64,000 bases of DNA from Rhizobium sp. RM (GCF_013390595.1 NZ_JACAWV010000022.1:434001-498000); one strand, 5' to 3'; positions 48,206-57,994 are shown, counted from the first letter of the stretch. Numbers and translations are program-made. The notes: generated by a model from the sequence alone, not told the origin.

Positions 48206-48358
48206 TTAAACTCGGCCCAGGAGCACGAGGATCAGCACGATCACCAGAACCAGACCAAGGCCGCCCGAGGGGCCGTAGCCGTAATTGTGGTATCCCCAGC
48301 TCGGCAGCGCGCCGATGAGGAAAAGAATAAGAAGAATGACGAGGATTGTGCCGAGCAT
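48206..48358 (-). CDS. DUF3309 small membrane protein
   Basis: 50 residues: hydrophobic start MLGTILVILLILFLIGALPSW, a Tyr/Gly-rich turn (YHNYGYGPSGG), then a second hydrophobic segment (LVLVIVLILVLLG). This is the DUF3309 pattern. A perfect AGGAGGG lies upstream of the ATG at 48358. A longer frame to 48430 has no such site. Function unknown; members are common in stress-related loci of Alphaproteobacteria. Confidence 0.85.
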   Translation of the reverse strand: MLGTILVILLILFLIGALPSWGYHNYGYGPSGGLGLVLVIVLILVLLGRV

Positions 48359-48396
48359 TTGGACCCTCCTGGAGTTGCATTTGTCCTGCGGATTCA

Positions 48397-48421
48397 AATG
48401 GTCGAGCGCGATAAAGGTTCC
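48397..48421 (-). promoter_or_regulatory. weak sigma-EcfG-like promoter before the DUF3309 gene
   Basis: Minus strand GGAAC (48421-48417), 16 bases, CATT (48400-48397). It fits the looser RpoE2 form GGAAC-N18-TT but has A for G in CGTT. 38 bases before the ATG. Confidence 0.35.
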
Positions 48422-48469
48422 GCGGGGCAATGCTGATTCTGCAAGGTAATTTCTCGGCCTATATGTGGG

Positions 48470-48570
48470 ATGCCAGCATGGTACATACTCAAATCAAGTC
48501 GCCCGTCCCCTGAAACTGGCGGGAGGCGAAGAGACCCGGTAACACTGGCAGTGCGCCGGGTCTCTTTTAA
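48470..48570 (+). ncRNA. candidate small RNA ending in a strong terminator
   Basis: AAGAGACCCGG (48529-48539) pairs exactly with CCGGGTCTCTT (48556-48566), followed by TTAAT, a clear plus-strand terminator. No plus-strand gene lies upstream of it; the nearest gene upstream is divergent. A second possible hairpin (TCGCC...GGCGA, about 48499-48529) sits just before. CTATAT at 48459-48464 could be a -10 element, but no good -35 is visible. The 5' end is therefore a guess. Confidence 0.45.
48529..48570 (+). terminator. rho-independent terminator without an upstream plus-strand gene
   Basis: Stem of eleven pairs (48529-48539 with 48556-48566) and a T-run. The minus strand lacks a T-run after the stem, so it acts on plus-strand transcription. 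Confidence 0.75.
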
Positions 48571-48709
48571 TCCATCGGCCCTTTTTCGGGCCTCGCATCT
48601 GTCACGCCGGCGTTTTGTATCGCTGTAAACGGCACCGGCCAGATTGCGTCTTGACCACCCCTTCTCCCGCGGATTGGAAAATCCGAACCGGAGAAAAAAC
48701 GAGAATTCC

Positions 48710-48814
48710 ATGTCCGGTTTCGCGAACCTCATTCCGCTCTTCATCTGCGCGCTGTTCATCTATGTTTTCTTCCGCTGGGTCGCAAAAGACATCCAGACTC
48801 CGAAAAAGAAATAG
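48710..48814 (+). CDS. 34-residue membrane protein
   Basis: MSGFANLIPLFICALFIYVF then a basic tail ending PKKK. One membrane segment at about 6-22. GAGA lies six bases before the ATG. No family recognised. It sits in a field of other small membrane-protein genes, which raises the odds that it is real. Confidence 0.5.
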   Translation: MSGFANLIPLFICALFIYVFFRWVAKDIQTPKKK

Positions 48815-48873
48815 CCGTCCGGCGGCGTTATCCTCGTTGACAAACCGGTGCCTGCGCTGGACACCGGGCATCG

Positions 48874-48898
48874 GGAACCTGTTTGCCCGCACGGCGTT
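48874..48898 (+). promoter_or_regulatory. sigma-EcfG (general stress response) promoter
   Basis: GGAAC at 48874-48878, 16 bases, CGTT at 48895-48898. Exact consensus, ending 26 bases before the lipoprotein ATG at 48925. Confidence 0.7.
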
Positions 48899-48924
48899 TT
48901 CCACGACGCAATTCGGAGGATATG

Positions 48925-49215
48925 ATGAACAAGATCGCGCCTTATGCCGCAACCGTACTGAGCCTTGGGCTGACAGGCTGCACCGTCGCAGCGCCGGCCT
49001 ATGAAGTGGAGCCGATTCCCGGCAGCATCATCTATAATGGGCAACCGCGCACCAAGTTGACGAAGTCGCCAATCGGCAGCACGTTCAGCCATGAGTTCCG
49101 GATCGACAGCAGCACGAAGGCGATCGAGACCTATCGCATCGCGCCGGATCGCTCGCTACAACTCATCAATCGCCGCATCGTGCGCGACTGGCCGATGTTT
49201 GGACGCGACGACTAA
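48925..49215 (+). CDS. small lipoprotein
   Basis: 96 residues. Lipoprotein signal MNKIAPYAATVLSLGLTGC with the lipidated cysteine at 19, then a mature part without a recognised domain (contains IPGSIIYNGQPRTKL and IETYRIAPDRSLQLINRR). GGAGGA lies five bases before the ATG; another ATG three bases earlier is too close to it. Preceded by an exact sigma-EcfG promoter, so likely stress-induced envelope protein. Confidence 0.75.
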   Translation: MNKIAPYAATVLSLGLTGCTVAAPAYEVEPIPGSIIYNGQPRTKLTKSPIGSTFSHEFRIDSSTKAIETYRIAPDRSLQLINRRIVRDWPMFGRDD

Positions 49216-49315
49216 AGGCTGCAGGTTGCGTGCGACATCGTGCGGCGCGGAACGGGATTGCGCATCCCGGCCGCTTGGGTTAGAGCCCGACACAAGATTT
49301 TGACATGGATGAGCG

Positions 49316-49561
49316 ATGAACACGCGCTGGCAAAAACCCGTCCTGATCGCGTTTGAAACGCCGGGCGAGTACACGACCATTGACACCACACAGGCAGCCT
49401 CCTGGGCGCTGATCGAGGATTGGCCTGTCGAAGACGGCGATGCGCTGGACAAAGCGCTGCTGGTCTGCGCCGCTGTCGATGCGGGTAAAAAGAAGCCCGA
49501 AGATGCAAGAAAAGCCTTTGTCGCCGCCGCGATCGAAGCTGGACTGGACTTCAAGGCGTAA
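49316..49561 (+). CDS. DUF982 protein
   Basis: 81 residues matching DUF982, a family expanded in rhizobia: W(x)nPV near the start, ASWALIEDWPVEDGDALDKAL in the middle and KPEDARKAFVAAAIEAG at the end. Function unknown. No clear sigma-EcfG box directly upstream. Confidence 0.8.
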   Translation: MNTRWQKPVLIAFETPGEYTTIDTTQAASWALIEDWPVEDGDALDKALLVCAAVDAGKKKPEDARKAFVAAAIEAGLDFKA

Positions 49562-49613
49562 TAAGCAGCCAATTTACGGCTCTATTGCACAGCGAAAACA
49601 GGATTTCCGACAT

Positions 49614-49703
49614 ATGAAAAAAGCCCTGTTCATTACCCTTCTCTCCTGCCTCGTCATCGGTATCGTCGGCCACCTCGTCGTCGCTTTCGTGATCTCCGGT
49701 TGA
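49614..49703 (+). CDS. 29-residue membrane peptide
   Basis: MKKALFITLLSCLVIGIVGH then a further hydrophobic stretch to the end. One membrane segment spanning nearly the whole peptide. AGGA lies ten bases before the ATG. 52 bases after the DUF982 gene, so possibly cotranscribed. No family recognised. Confidence 0.5.
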   Translation: MKKALFITLLSCLVIGIVGHLVVAFVISG

Positions 49704-49753
49704 CGACCTGAATAACGCTGTCCGTTCCTGACGGAAATTTTGCATTCCCGAAC

Positions 49754-49778
49754 GGAACCACAACACGCATTTGTCGTT
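49754..49778 (+). promoter_or_regulatory. sigma-EcfG (general stress response) promoter
   Basis: GGAAC at 49754-49758, 16 bases, CGTT at 49775-49778. Exact consensus, ending 31 bases before the ATG at 49810. Confidence 0.7.
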
Positions 49779-49809
49779 CATTCTCCACGCGATGCAAGGA
49801 GGAAGAGAC

Positions 49810-49899
49810 ATGCGAGACGGATTGAATGGTGTTCTGGAAATCTCATTGATTGGCGTGGTTATTGCCAGCTGCCTGATGATGGTCAGCCTGCCGATCTGA
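49810..49899 (+). CDS. 29-residue membrane peptide
   Basis: Short polar start MRDGLNGVLE, then one hydrophobic segment (ISLIGVVIASCLMMVSLPI). A very strong Shine-Dalgarno site (AAGGAGGAAGAG) six bases before the ATG and an exact sigma-EcfG promoter upstream make this tiny gene credible. Terminator follows 50 bases later. No family recognised. Confidence 0.65.
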   Translation: MRDGLNGVLEISLIGVVIASCLMMVSLPI

Positions 49900-49949
49900 C
49901 GGCCCCTCACCTCATCCGTTATCCAGTCTCGGACCGGTAAACCCGGTAG

Positions 49950-49984
49950 AAAAAATGCGGCCTTTCGGGCCGCATTTTCTTTTC
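49950..49984. terminator. bidirectional rho-independent terminator
   Basis: AAAATGCGGCC pairs with GGCCGCATTTT around TTTCG, with T-runs on both strands. Serves the 29-residue gene (plus) and wrbA (minus), which converge here. Confidence 0.88.
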
Positions 49985-50000
49985 TGGAAGGAGGCTAGGA

Positions 50001-50600
50001 TCAGGCCGAAACCTTGGCGGCGATTTTCGCCACATGTGCACCCTGGAAACGGGCACCTTCCAGTTCGATCTCGGAAGGCTGGCGCGAACCGTCTCCATCG
50101 GTAATGGTCGACGCACCATAAGGCGAACCACCCTTGATTTCGTCAACGCCCATCTGTCCCTGGAATGCATAGGGAAGACCGGCAACGACCATGCCATGAT
50201 GCAGGAAGGTGGGCAGGAAACCGAGAATGGTGGATTCCTGACCGCCATGCTGGGTGGCAGACGACGTGAAAGCCGAGCCGACCTTGCCGACCAGCTTGCC
50301 GGTGAACCACAGGCCACCGGTCTGATCCCAGAAATTGCGCATCTGCGACGCGACCGTGCCAAAGCGCGTGCCGGCACCAACGATGATTGCGTCATATTCC
50401 GCCAGTTCGTCCACGGTTGCCACAGGAGCAGCCTGGTCCAGCTTGAAATGCGAAGACTTGGCAACGGCTTCCGGAACCAGTTCCGGAACCCGCTTGACGA
50501 CGGCTTCCGCACCGGTCGATTTCACGCCTTCCGCCACGGCATAAGCCATTTTTTCGATATGGCCGTAGGACGAATAATAGAGCACCAGAACCTTGGTCAT
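50001..50600 (-). CDS. wrbA: NAD(P)H:quinone oxidoreductase, WrbA type
   Basis: FMN-dependent two-electron quinone reductase protecting against redox cycling. 199 residues. Flavodoxin-like FMN loops are [12 protein letters not shown] (phosphate), [23 protein letters not shown] and [15 protein letters not shown]. The ATG at 50600 gives the standard N-terminus; the longer frame to 50672 is not conserved. The next 360 bases upstream hold no recognisable gene. Confidence 0.95.
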   Translation of the reverse strand: MTKVLVLYYSSYGHIEKMAYAVAEGVKSTGAEAVVKRVPELVPEAVAKSSHFKLDQAAPVATVDELAEYDAIIVGAGTRFGTVASQMRNFWDQTGGLWFTGKLVGKVGSAFTSSATQHGGQESTILGFLPTFLHHGMVVAGLPYAFQGQMGVDEIKGGSPYGASTITDGDGSRQPSEIELEGARFQGAHVAKIAAKVSA

Positions 50601-50964
50601 TCTCTTTGTTTCCTTTGCTGTGAGGGTTTCCGGCGTGCCGGCCAGGAACCGTTTCAAAAACTCGATAATCATAAGCGAATATCCCTGAAAGCAAGCTGCG
50701 ATCTCTCAAGGGAGCGCACGGCACTTCCAATCCTTGTTCGCCGCCTGCCGTTATCGCAAAACCGTGCAACAGTTTTGCACGTCTTGCCTGGAAAGCATGG
50801 AACGGAAGGTAGCCAAGAGCCCGGCCCTCGACCAGCCAGACTTCGACAAACGCACTGTTCACGATGATTGAACGAGAAACGCCAGCGTCAATCAATCCTA
50901 TCCATAAGTTCAGCCAAAAGCGCTTTGCATTCCGACGGCAGAGCGCTAACGTCGGGCGAAACAG

Positions 50965-51771
50965 ATGACGAGTACAACCATGTCCAGCCCCTCCTCCACC
51001 CAATCCGTCGTAACCGCAGCCATGCTCGCAATCGGTGACGAACTTCTCTCGGGACGCACCAAGGACAAGAACATCGGTCATCTCGCCGATGTGCTGACCA
51101 TGTCCGGTATCGACCTCAAGGAAGTCCGTATCGTCGCCGATGAAGAAGCCTCGATCGTCGAGGCGCTCAATGCGCTGCGCGCACGTTACGACTATGTTTT
51201 TACCTCGGGTGGCATTGGGCCGACCCATGACGACATCACTGCCGATGCCGTCTCCGCAGCCTTTGGCCTGCCATGCGAACACGATGCGGAAGCGCTGCGT
51301 ATTCTGGGCGACATGTACCGCGTTCGCGAAATGGAATTTACCGAGGCGCGCAAGCGCATGGCCCGCATGCCCAAAGGTGCGGCCCATATCGCCAATCCGG
51401 TCTCCGTTGCGCCCGGTTTCGTCATCGGCAACGTCTATGTGATGGCGGGTGTGCCGCAGGTATTTCAGGCCATGCTCGACAACGTGATGCCGACATTGCG
51501 CACGGGATCGAAGGTCATGTCGCAGGCGGTGCGCTCCCCCTATGGCGAGGGCGATATCGGCACGCCGCTGACCGCAATTCAGAAAGCACATCCCGAAACC
51601 AGCATCGGTTCCTACCCGAAATATGACGGCCAGCGTTTCTCGACGGAGATCGTCGTGCGTGCCCGCGACCCTCAGGTTCTGAAGGCAGCGGCGGATGCCG
51701 TTTCGGAAATGATCGAAGCCATCGGCCGCGAGAAAAGGCTCGCTGCCAGCAAGGGCGATGCAACCGCCTGA
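50965..51771 (+). CDS. CinA/MoaB-domain (molybdopterin-binding) protein
   Basis: 268 residues, one MoCF-type domain at about 15-180: AMLAIGDELLSGRTKDKN, FTSGGIGPTHDDITADAVS and the GVPQVFQAMLDN motif. This is the N-terminal half of competence/damage-inducible protein CinA, lacking the C-terminal nicotinamide-nucleotide amidase domain. Some relatives hydrolyse ADP-ribose; a role in molybdopterin binding is only by family name. ATG 50965 and ATG 50980 are both possible starts. Confidence 0.85.
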   Translation: MTSTTMSSPSSTQSVVTAAMLAIGDELLSGRTKDKNIGHLADVLTMSGIDLKEVRIVADEEASIVEALNALRARYDYVFTSGGIGPTHDDITADAVSAAFGLPCEHDAEALRILGDMYRVREMEFTEARKRMARMPKGAAHIANPVSVAPGFVIGNVYVMAGVPQVFQAMLDNVMPTLRTGSKVMSQAVRSPYGEGDIGTPLTAIQKAHPETSIGSYPKYDGQRFSTEIVVRARDPQVLKAAADAVSEMIEAIGREKRLAASKGDATA

Positions 51772-51873
51772 ACAGCAAAACGGTTTGACCAATATCAAGG
51801 TGATGTCCGCAAAACCGGACCACGCTTCACCATCGAAAATGCCGATATAATGTCGGCCAACGAGGAGAATAGC

Positions 51874-52719
51874 ATGGGTTACAAGACAATACTTGCCGTT
51901 GTCGACAATGTTGCGAACACGCAAAAGCTCGACGATTTCGTCGTCAGCCTTGCCAACCAGTTTTCTGCCCATGTGATCGGCTTGCACATGGAAACCCTTG
52001 CTGCGGTTCCACTCGTGGCGCCAATGGAAATTCCAGATCCTGCAACCGTGCAGGCCATTCAGGATGTGGCGCACAAGGAAACGACGGAGATCGGTTCGAT
52101 TTTCGAACGCACGCTTGCGGCGAATGGCATTTCGCATGAGTGGCGCAGCTTCGTGACCTCGGTGGGTTACGCCTCTGCCGCAGCAATCGACAGCGCGCGG
52201 TGCGCCGACCTGGTCGTTGCACGCCAGAGCAGCACCTCGGCACTGTCCGACAGCCGCTCGGATATCGACAGTTTTCTTTATGAAAGCGGTCGCCCCGTTC
52301 TTCTCGTTCCGCATGTCCTGACCGAACCGAAGCCGATCCGCAAAGTGCTGATTGCCTGGAACGGATCGCGCGAAGCAACGCGCGCGACCTTCGACGCCCT
52401 GCCGTTCCTGAAAGAAGCGGAAAGTGTCGAAATCTTCTCCGTTGATCCGGTTGAAAGCGAAACGCAATCTTCCACCATGGCCGGGGCGGAACTTGCCGCG
52501 ACCCTTGCGCGCCATGGCGTCAACGTCACCGTCACCTCGCAGGAAAAGATCGCCGGCATCTCGCCGCAGGCGGCAATCGAGAACCGCCTGTCCGATAACA
52601 GCATCGATCTGCTCGTGATGGGCGCTTACGGCCACTCACGCTGGTGGGAAATGCTGTTTGGCGGCGTGACGCGCACGCTGCTCGATTCCATGACGGCGAT
52701 GACGCTGCTGTCGCGCTGA
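51874..52719 (+). CDS. tandem-domain universal stress protein (UspA family)
   Basis: 281 residues, two Usp folds (about 1-140 and 155-281). The C-terminal half has the ATP-binding type loop (VMGAYGHSRWWEMLFGGVTRTLL), while the N-terminal half lacks it. The ATG at 51874 has GAGGAG seven bases upstream. Typical of stress- or hypoxia-induced Usp proteins, but no sigma-EcfG box is seen upstream. Confidence 0.9.
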   Translation: MGYKTILAVVDNVANTQKLDDFVVSLANQFSAHVIGLHMETLAAVPLVAPMEIPDPATVQAIQDVAHKETTEIGSIFERTLAANGISHEWRSFVTSVGYASAAAIDSARCADLVVARQSSTSALSDSRSDIDSFLYESGRPVLLVPHVLTEPKPIRKVLIAWNGSREATRATFDALPFLKEAESVEIFSVDPVESETQSSTMAGAELAATLARHGVNVTVTSQEKIAGISPQAAIENRLSDNSIDLLVMGAYGHSRWWEMLFGGVTRTLLDSMTAMTLLSR

Positions 52720-52751
52720 TCGTCGCCGCGCATCTCGTCAGGCAACAGTCA

Positions 52752-52790
52752 GACGCCCCGTCACTCTCAGCCGGGGCGTCCTTTCTTTCC
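52752..52790 (+). terminator. rho-independent terminator after the Usp gene
   Basis: GACGCCCCG (52752-52760) pairs exactly with CGGGGCGTC (52772-52780), followed by CTTTCTTTCC. Confidence 0.75.
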
Positions 52791-52925
52791 GGTTTTGGAT
52801 CGTCCACAGCCCCAAACATTGCAGAACTGCCGTGAAATGGTGGCCGCAGCAGCGCAAAGCTTGCCTTTTTGCTGGACTTGCGGCTATTAGCCCAACCCAT
52901 CACCAATTTGACCGGACGGTAAACG

Positions 52926-53423
52926 ATGTCCCTGCCCGATAAAGCCTTTCCCGTTTCCTGGGATCAGTTCCACCGCGACGCCCGTGCACTCGCCTGGCGT
53001 CTTGCCGGCCTCGACCGCGAGTTCAAGGCCATTGTCTGTATTACCCGCGGCGGCCTCGTACCGGCTGCCATCATTTCCCGCGAGCTGAACATTCGTCTGA
53101 TCGACACCGTCTGCATCGCCACACGTCACGATTATGTGAACCAGGGCGAGACGGTATTGCTGAAGGGCATTGCTCCGGAACTTGCAGCCGATGGCGGCGA
53201 AGGCGTTCTGGTTGTGGACGACCTGACGGACACCGGCAAAACTGCCATTGAAGTGCGCGAGATGCTGCCGAAGGCACACTTTGCCTGCGTCTACGCAAAG
53301 CCGAAGGGCGTGCCGACCATCGACACCTTCGTGACCGAAGTGAGCCAGGACACCTGGATCTACTTCCCCTGGGATATGGGCTTCACCTACCAGGAGCCGA
53401 TCGCCAAGGGTTCGCGCGGCTGA
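52926..53423 (+). CDS. gpt: xanthine(-guanine) phosphoribosyltransferase
   Basis: Purine salvage: xanthine or guanine plus PRPP to the nucleotide. 165 residues. The PRPP motif is [14 protein letters not shown] (about 92-105), [10 protein letters not shown] lies near 38-47 and YFPWDMG near the end. Length and sequence match the Gpt type. Confidence 0.93.
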   Translation: MSLPDKAFPVSWDQFHRDARALAWRLAGLDREFKAIVCITRGGLVPAAIISRELNIRLIDTVCIATRHDYVNQGETVLLKGIAPELAADGGEGVLVVDDLTDTGKTAIEVREMLPKAHFACVYAKPKGVPTIDTFVTEVSQDTWIYFPWDMGFTYQEPIAKGSRG

Positions 53424-53443
53424 TAGCGAAAGCACATGCAAGC

Positions 53444-53473
53444 AAAAACCGCCTGTTACGGGCGGTTTTTTTA
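53444..53473 (+). terminator. rho-independent terminator after gpt
   Basis: AAAAACCGCC (53444-53453) pairs with GGGCGGTTTTT, followed by a run of seven T. Confidence 0.88.
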
Positions 53474-54088
53474 TGGGGAAAAGGTTCTTTTCCAATCCGG
53501 CAAAAAAGGCCGAAAAAATGATTGCGTCACGAATATGTCGCACCCCAAAAGCCGCAAAATCAGCATTCCGCTAGGAAAGCCAGCCTCGCGCAAGCTTCAA
53601 ATTTATGCGCCAAGTCACTGATTTTTCTAAGAGCTTTTCCTTTCCCCGTTTTCCACAGGCCCTACACACAATATCTTGTGGTTAAAAAACCCTTTCAATC
53701 TATGGCTTGACGAATCTGTGCTGTGTGGGGAAAGTGGCAGTCATGTTGCGGCGGCAACGGAATCGGGTGTCCTGATCATCGGTTCTTTCCAGTTTCAGTT
53801 GATGCGTTTGCCTGCGTTTCGGCCATGAGGGGGTGGAACGTAGAGCTGTTTTCGCGCGCTGATTTTGTCGCCAAAAACATGATACGGGGACTGGCGCTGA
53901 CAAGCTGTGGATACTATATTTAGTAGCTGAATTCGCTTGCAGCCAAATTCGCCACGAGATACAGGGATGACATCTACGGATGAACATCCCATTCATATCG
54001 GCAACAACCGGCTGCACGCAGACTGCGCGTCGCTGGAACGAACTTTTGCGCCCTTTTGCTGGCGCCCAATGGACGAGGACAGGAACCA
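53474..54088. other. long upstream region of nrdJ
   Basis: About 615 bases without a convincing gene. Contains an NrdR-like box at 53666-53681 and a DnaA-box-like TTTTCCACA at 53649-53657. No cobalamin riboswitch signature (B12 box) was found, though NrdJ needs B12. Confidence 0.4.
53666..53681. promoter_or_regulatory. NrdR-box-like site upstream of nrdJ
   Basis: ACACAATATCTTGTGG is a near-palindrome fitting the NrdR box pattern (acaCwAtATaTwGtgt). NrdR represses ribonucleotide reductase genes in response to ATP/dATP. No second box at the usual spacing is clear, and the site is about 400 bases from the nrdJ start. Confidence 0.5.
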
Positions 54089-57000
54089 ATGCGCATTGAA
54101 CGTCGCTTCACGAAGCCCGGCCAGTCGCCTTACGCGGAGATCGATTTCCGCAAGGCCGTCAGTGAAATCAAGAACCCGGATGGTTCCATCGTGTTCCGTC
54201 TGGCGGATATCGACGTTCCCGCGCAGTTCAGCCAGGTTGCGACCGACGTTCTCGCGCAGAAATACTTCCGCAAGGCCGGCGTTCCGAAGATCCTGAAAAA
54301 GGTTGAAGAGAACGACGTTCCATCCTTCCTGTGGCGTTCGGTTGCCGACGAAAAGGCCATGAAGGATCTTCCGGAAGGTGAGCGTTACGGCTCTGAAACC
54401 GACGCTCGTCAGGTTTTTGACCGTCTTGCCGGCACCTGGACCTATTGGGGCTGGAAGGGCAAATATTTCTCGTCCGAAGAAGATGCCCTCGCCTTCCGTG
54501 ATGAGCTTGCCTACATGCTGGCCACCCAGCGCGTTGCGCCGAACTCTCCGCAATGGTTCAACACCGGCCTGCACTGGGCTTATGGCATCGACGGTCCTGG
54601 CCAGGGCCATTTCTATGTCGACCCTTTCACCGGCAAGCTGACCAAGTCCAAGTCCGCTTACGAACATCCCCAGCCGCATGCCTGCTTCATCCAGTCCGTC
54701 GAGGACGATCTGGTCAACGAAGGCGGCATCATGGACCTGTGGGTGCGTGAAGCGCGCCTGTTCAAGTACGGTTCCGGCACCGGCTCCAACTTCTCCTACC
54801 TGCGTGGCGAAGGCGAAAAGCTTTCGGGCGGCGGCAAGTCCTCCGGCCTGATGAGCTTCCTCAAGATCGGCGACCGCGCCGCTGGCGCCATCAAGTCTGG
54901 CGGCACGACCCGCCGCGCCGCAAAGATGGTTGTTGTCGACGCCGACCACCCGGATATCGAAGCCTACATCGACTGGAAGGTGAACGAAGAGCAGAAGGTC
55001 GCGGCTCTCGTGACCGGCTCCAAGATCGTCGCCCGTCACCTGAAGGCGATCATGAAGGCCTGCGTCAATTGCGAAGCCGACAATGGCGATTGCTTTGACC
55101 CGACCAAAAACCCTGCCCTGAAGCGCGAAATCCGCGCCGCCAAGAAGGACCAGGTTCCGGAAAACTACATCAAGCGTGTCATCCAGTTCGCCGAACAGGG
55201 TTACAAGGACATCCAGTTCAAGACCTATGACACCGACTGGGATTCTGAAGCCTACCTCACGGTATCCGGCCAGAACTCCAACAACTCCGTGTCACTGAAG
55301 GATGACTTCCTGCGCGCAGTTGAAAACGACGGCGACTGGAACCTGACGGCACGCCGCGACGGCAAGGTCATGAAGACCCTGAAGGCGCGCGACCTGTGGG
55401 AAAAGATTTCGCATGCCGCATGGGCATCGGCAGATCCCGGCCTGCACTTCAACACGACCATGAACGACTGGCACACCAGCCCGGCTGCCGGCCCGATCCG
55501 CGCATCCAACCCGTGCTCGGAATACATGTTCCTCGACGATACGGCCTGCAACCTTGCTTCGCTGAACCTCATTCAGTTCAAGGATGCCGCCACCAAGAAC
55601 ATCAACATTGCCGATTACGAACATGCGGTTCGTCTGTGGACGATCGTTCTCGAAGTTTCGGTCATGATGGCGCAGTTCCCGTCCCGCCAGATTGCCGAAC
55701 TCTCCTACGAGTACCGGACACTCGGCCTCGGCTACGCCAACATCGGCGGCCTGCTGATGTCGTCGGGCATTCCTTATGACAGCAACGAGGGCCGCGCGAT
55801 TGCCGGTGCTCTGACAGCGATCATGACTGGCGTTTCCTATGCGACCTCGGCTGAAATGGCGGGTGAGCTTGGTCCGTTCCCGGGCTTTGCACCGAACCGC
55901 GACAACATGCTGCGCGTCATCCGTAACCACCGCCGTGCAGCGCAGGGCCTGGCTTACGGTTATGAAGGCCTGTCGGTGAACCCGGTTGCGCTGATCCACG
56001 CTGATTGCCCGGACCAGGACCTCATCACCCATGCAACCGCGGCCTGGGACAAGGCCCTCGAGCTTGGCGAACAGCACGGCTACCGCAACGCCCAGACCAC
56101 CGTTATCGCGCCGACCGGCACGATCGGCCTCGTCATGGATTGCGACACGACCGGCATCGAGCCTGACTTCGCGCTGGTAAAGTTCAAGAAGCTCGCCGGT
56201 GGCGGTTACTTCAAGATCATCAACCGCGCTGTTCCCGACGCACTGCGTTCGCTCGGTTACTCCGAAAGCCAGATCGCCGAGATCGAGGCTTACGCAGTTG
56301 GCCACGGTAACCTGAACCAGGCTCCGGGCGTCAATCCCGGTACGCTGAAGGCAAAGGGCTTCACCGACGAGAAGATCGAAGCTGTCAACGCTGCTCTCAA
56401 GAGCGCCTTCGACATCAAGTTCGTCTTCAACCAGTGGACGCTTGGCGCAGACTTCCTCAAGGACACGCTGAAGGTTTCCGACGAGCAACTGTCCGACATG
56501 ACCTTCAACCTGCTGGACCATCTCGGTTTTGGCAAGAAGGACATTGAAGCGGCCAACGTGCATGTTTGCGGCGCGATGACGCTGGAAGGCGCACCGTTCC
56601 TGAAGAACGAGCATCTGCCTGTCTTCGATTGCGCCAACCCCTGCGGCAAGATCGGCAAGCGTTATCTCTCGGTGGAATCCCACATCCGCATGATGGCTGC
56701 TGCCCAGCCGTTCATCTCGGGTGCGATCTCCAAGACGATCAACATGCCGAACGACGCAACCGTTGAAGATTGCGGCGCAGCCTACATGCTGTCCTGGAAG
56801 CTGGCGCTGAAGGCCAACGCACTTTACCGCGATGGTTCCAAGCTCTCGCAGCCGCTCAATGCCTCGCTGGTCGAGGATGAAGAGGACGAGGATGCACTGG
56901 AAGAGCTGATCGCTCAGCCACAGGCAGCCCAGGCCGTGACCATCACGGAAAAGATCATCGAGCGCGTTGTCGAGCGTGTGACCCGTGAGCGTGAAAAGCT

Positions 57001-57898
57001 GCCGAACCGCCGCCAGGGTTACACCCAGAAGGCTGCTGTCGGTGGACACAAGGTCTACCTGCGCACCGGGGAATTCGGTGATGGCCGTCTCGGCGAAATC
57101 TTCATCGACATGCACAAAGAAGGCGCTGCTTTCCGTGCGATGATGAACAACTTCGCCATCGCCATCTCGCTTGGCCTGCAATACGGCGTGCCGCTGGAAG
57201 AATATGTGGAGGCCTTCACCTTCACCAAGTTCGAACCGGCTGGCATGGTTATCGGCAACGACGCAATCAAGAACGCCACGTCGATCCTTGACTACGTGTT
57301 CCGTGAACTCGCCGTTTCCTACCTCGGCCGTCACGACCTCGCACATGTCGATACGTCGGACTTCTCGAACACGGCACTCGGCAAGGGCATCCAGGAAGGC
57401 AAGACCAACCTCGTTTCCACCGGCTGGACCCGTGGTTACAAGCCGACGCTTGTTTCCAGCAACGGCAGCGAGCGTTCGTCTTCCGAGCCGAAAGGTTCCG
57501 CAACCGCAGCACCTGCCCGCGCTTCGGCCAGCGTGACCTCGATTTCCGGCAATGCAGCCCGCAAGCTGGAACCGGTCATCGCAGCCTCGGCCTCCGAAAT
57601 CGTCGCCTTCAAACGCGACTACGAGGAACGCGCCAAGGAACTAGCGGAAGAGATTGCCGAAGAAGCTTTGGCAACCGAAACCGAACAGGCAGCAACAGCC
57701 CTCTTCTCCGACAAGGCAGCAGCTGATGCCGCATCTGCCAAGACGGAAGCCAAGAAGGTCGAAAACGAACGCCGGATGCGCTCCATCGCACAGGGCTACA
57801 CGGGCAACATGTGCTCCGAGTGCCAGAACTTCACCATGGTGCGCAACGGCACCTGCGAGAAGTGCGACACATGCGGCGCGACGAGCGGTTGCTCTTGA
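54089..57898 (+). CDS. nrdJ: vitamin B12-dependent ribonucleoside-diphosphate reductase (class II)
   Basis: Makes deoxyribonucleotides with adenosylcobalamin, independent of oxygen. 1269 residues. The N-terminal part and alpha/beta barrel include [31 protein letters not shown] and [24 protein letters not shown] long linker leads to a C-terminal TSCPD-like domain and a terminal cysteine cluster ([19 protein letters not shown]) that probably rereduces the active site. The ATG at 54089 has AGGA upstream. It is the only reductase gene in the window; many rhizobia rely on NrdJ alone. Confidence 0.97.
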   Translation: MRIERRFTKPGQSPYAEIDFRKAVSEIKNPDGSIVFRLADIDVPAQFSQVATDVLAQKYFRKAGVPKILKKVEENDVPSFLWRSVADEKAMKDLPEGERYGSETDARQVFDRLAGTWTYWGWKGKYFSSEEDALAFRDELAYMLATQRVAPNSPQWFNTGLHWAYGIDGPGQGHFYVDPFTGKLTKSKSAYEHPQPHACFIQSVEDDLVNEGGIMDLWVREARLFKYGSGTGSNFSYLRGEGEKLSGGGKSSGLMSFLKIGDRAAGAIKSGGTTRRAAKMVVVDADHPDIEAYIDWKVNEEQKVAALVTGSKIVARHLKAIMKACVNCEADNGDCFDPTKNPALKREIRAAKKDQVPENYIKRVIQFAEQGYKDIQFKTYDTDWDSEAYLTVSGQNSNNSVSLKDDFLRAVENDGDWNLTARRDGKVMKTLKARDLWEKISHAAWASADPGLHFNTTMNDWHTSPAAGPIRASNPCSEYMFLDDTACNLASLNLIQFKDAATKNINIADYEHAVRLWTIVLEVSVMMAQFPSRQIAELSYEYRTLGLGYANIGGLLMSSGIPYDSNEGRAIAGALTAIMTGVSYATSAEMAGELGPFPGFAPNRDNMLRVIRNHRRAAQGLAYGYEGLSVNPVALIHADCPDQDLITHATAAWDKALELGEQHGYRNAQTTVIAPTGTIGLVMDCDTTGIEPDFALVKFKKLAGGGYFKIINRAVPDALRSLGYSESQIAEIEAYAVGHGNLNQAPGVNPGTLKAKGFTDEKIEAVNAALKSAFDIKFVFNQWTLGADFLKDTLKVSDEQLSDMTFNLLDHLGFGKKDIEAANVHVCGAMTLEGAPFLKNEHLPVFDCANPCGKIGKRYLSVESHIRMMAAAQPFISGAISKTINMPNDATVEDCGAAYMLSWKLALKANALYRDGSKLSQPLNASLVEDEEDEDALEELIAQPQAAQAVTITEKIIERVVERVTREREKLPNRRQGYTQKAAVGGHKVYLRTGEFGDGRLGEIFIDMHKEGAAFRAMMNNFAIAISLGLQYGVPLEEYVEAFTFTKFEPAGMVIGNDAIKNATSILDYVFRELAVSYLGRHDLAHVDTSDFSNTALGKGIQEGKTNLVSTGWTRGYKPTLVSSNGSERSSSEPKGSATAAPARASASVTSISGNAARKLEPVIAASASEIVAFKRDYEERAKELAEEIAEEALATETEQAATALFSDKAAADAASAKTEAKKVENERRMRSIAQGYTGNMCSECQNFTMVRNGTCEKCDTCGATSGCS

Positions 57899-57956
57899 GA
57901 AATACAGGGATAAGTGGTGAAGCCACTTCCCAACAACTTACGTTGACGTGAATATG

Positions 57957-57994
57957 TCCCCGCAGCGATTTGCCTCGCTGCGGGGATTTTTCGT
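57957..57994 (+). terminator. rho-independent terminator of nrdJ
   Basis: TCCCCGCAGCGA (57957-57968) pairs exactly with TCGCTGCGGGGA (57975-57986), followed by TTTTT. Confidence 0.9.

Noticed and set aside
51772-51873. Sigma-EcfG promoter before the universal stress protein gene
   Set aside because: No GGAAC element with CGTT at the right spacing in this interval, despite the stress-related product.
50392-52635. Long minus-strand open frame of about 747 codons
   Set aside because: It is the antisense of wrbA end, the CinA-domain gene and the Usp gene, which all have clear families. High-G/C coding DNA often leaves such open frames.
53474-54088. Cobalamin riboswitch before nrdJ
   Set aside because: Looked for the B12 box and the GCCACTG-type core and found neither.
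55292-57346. Minus-strand open frame of 684 codons inside nrdJ
   Set aside because: Antisense shadow of nrdJ, with no recognisable domain.
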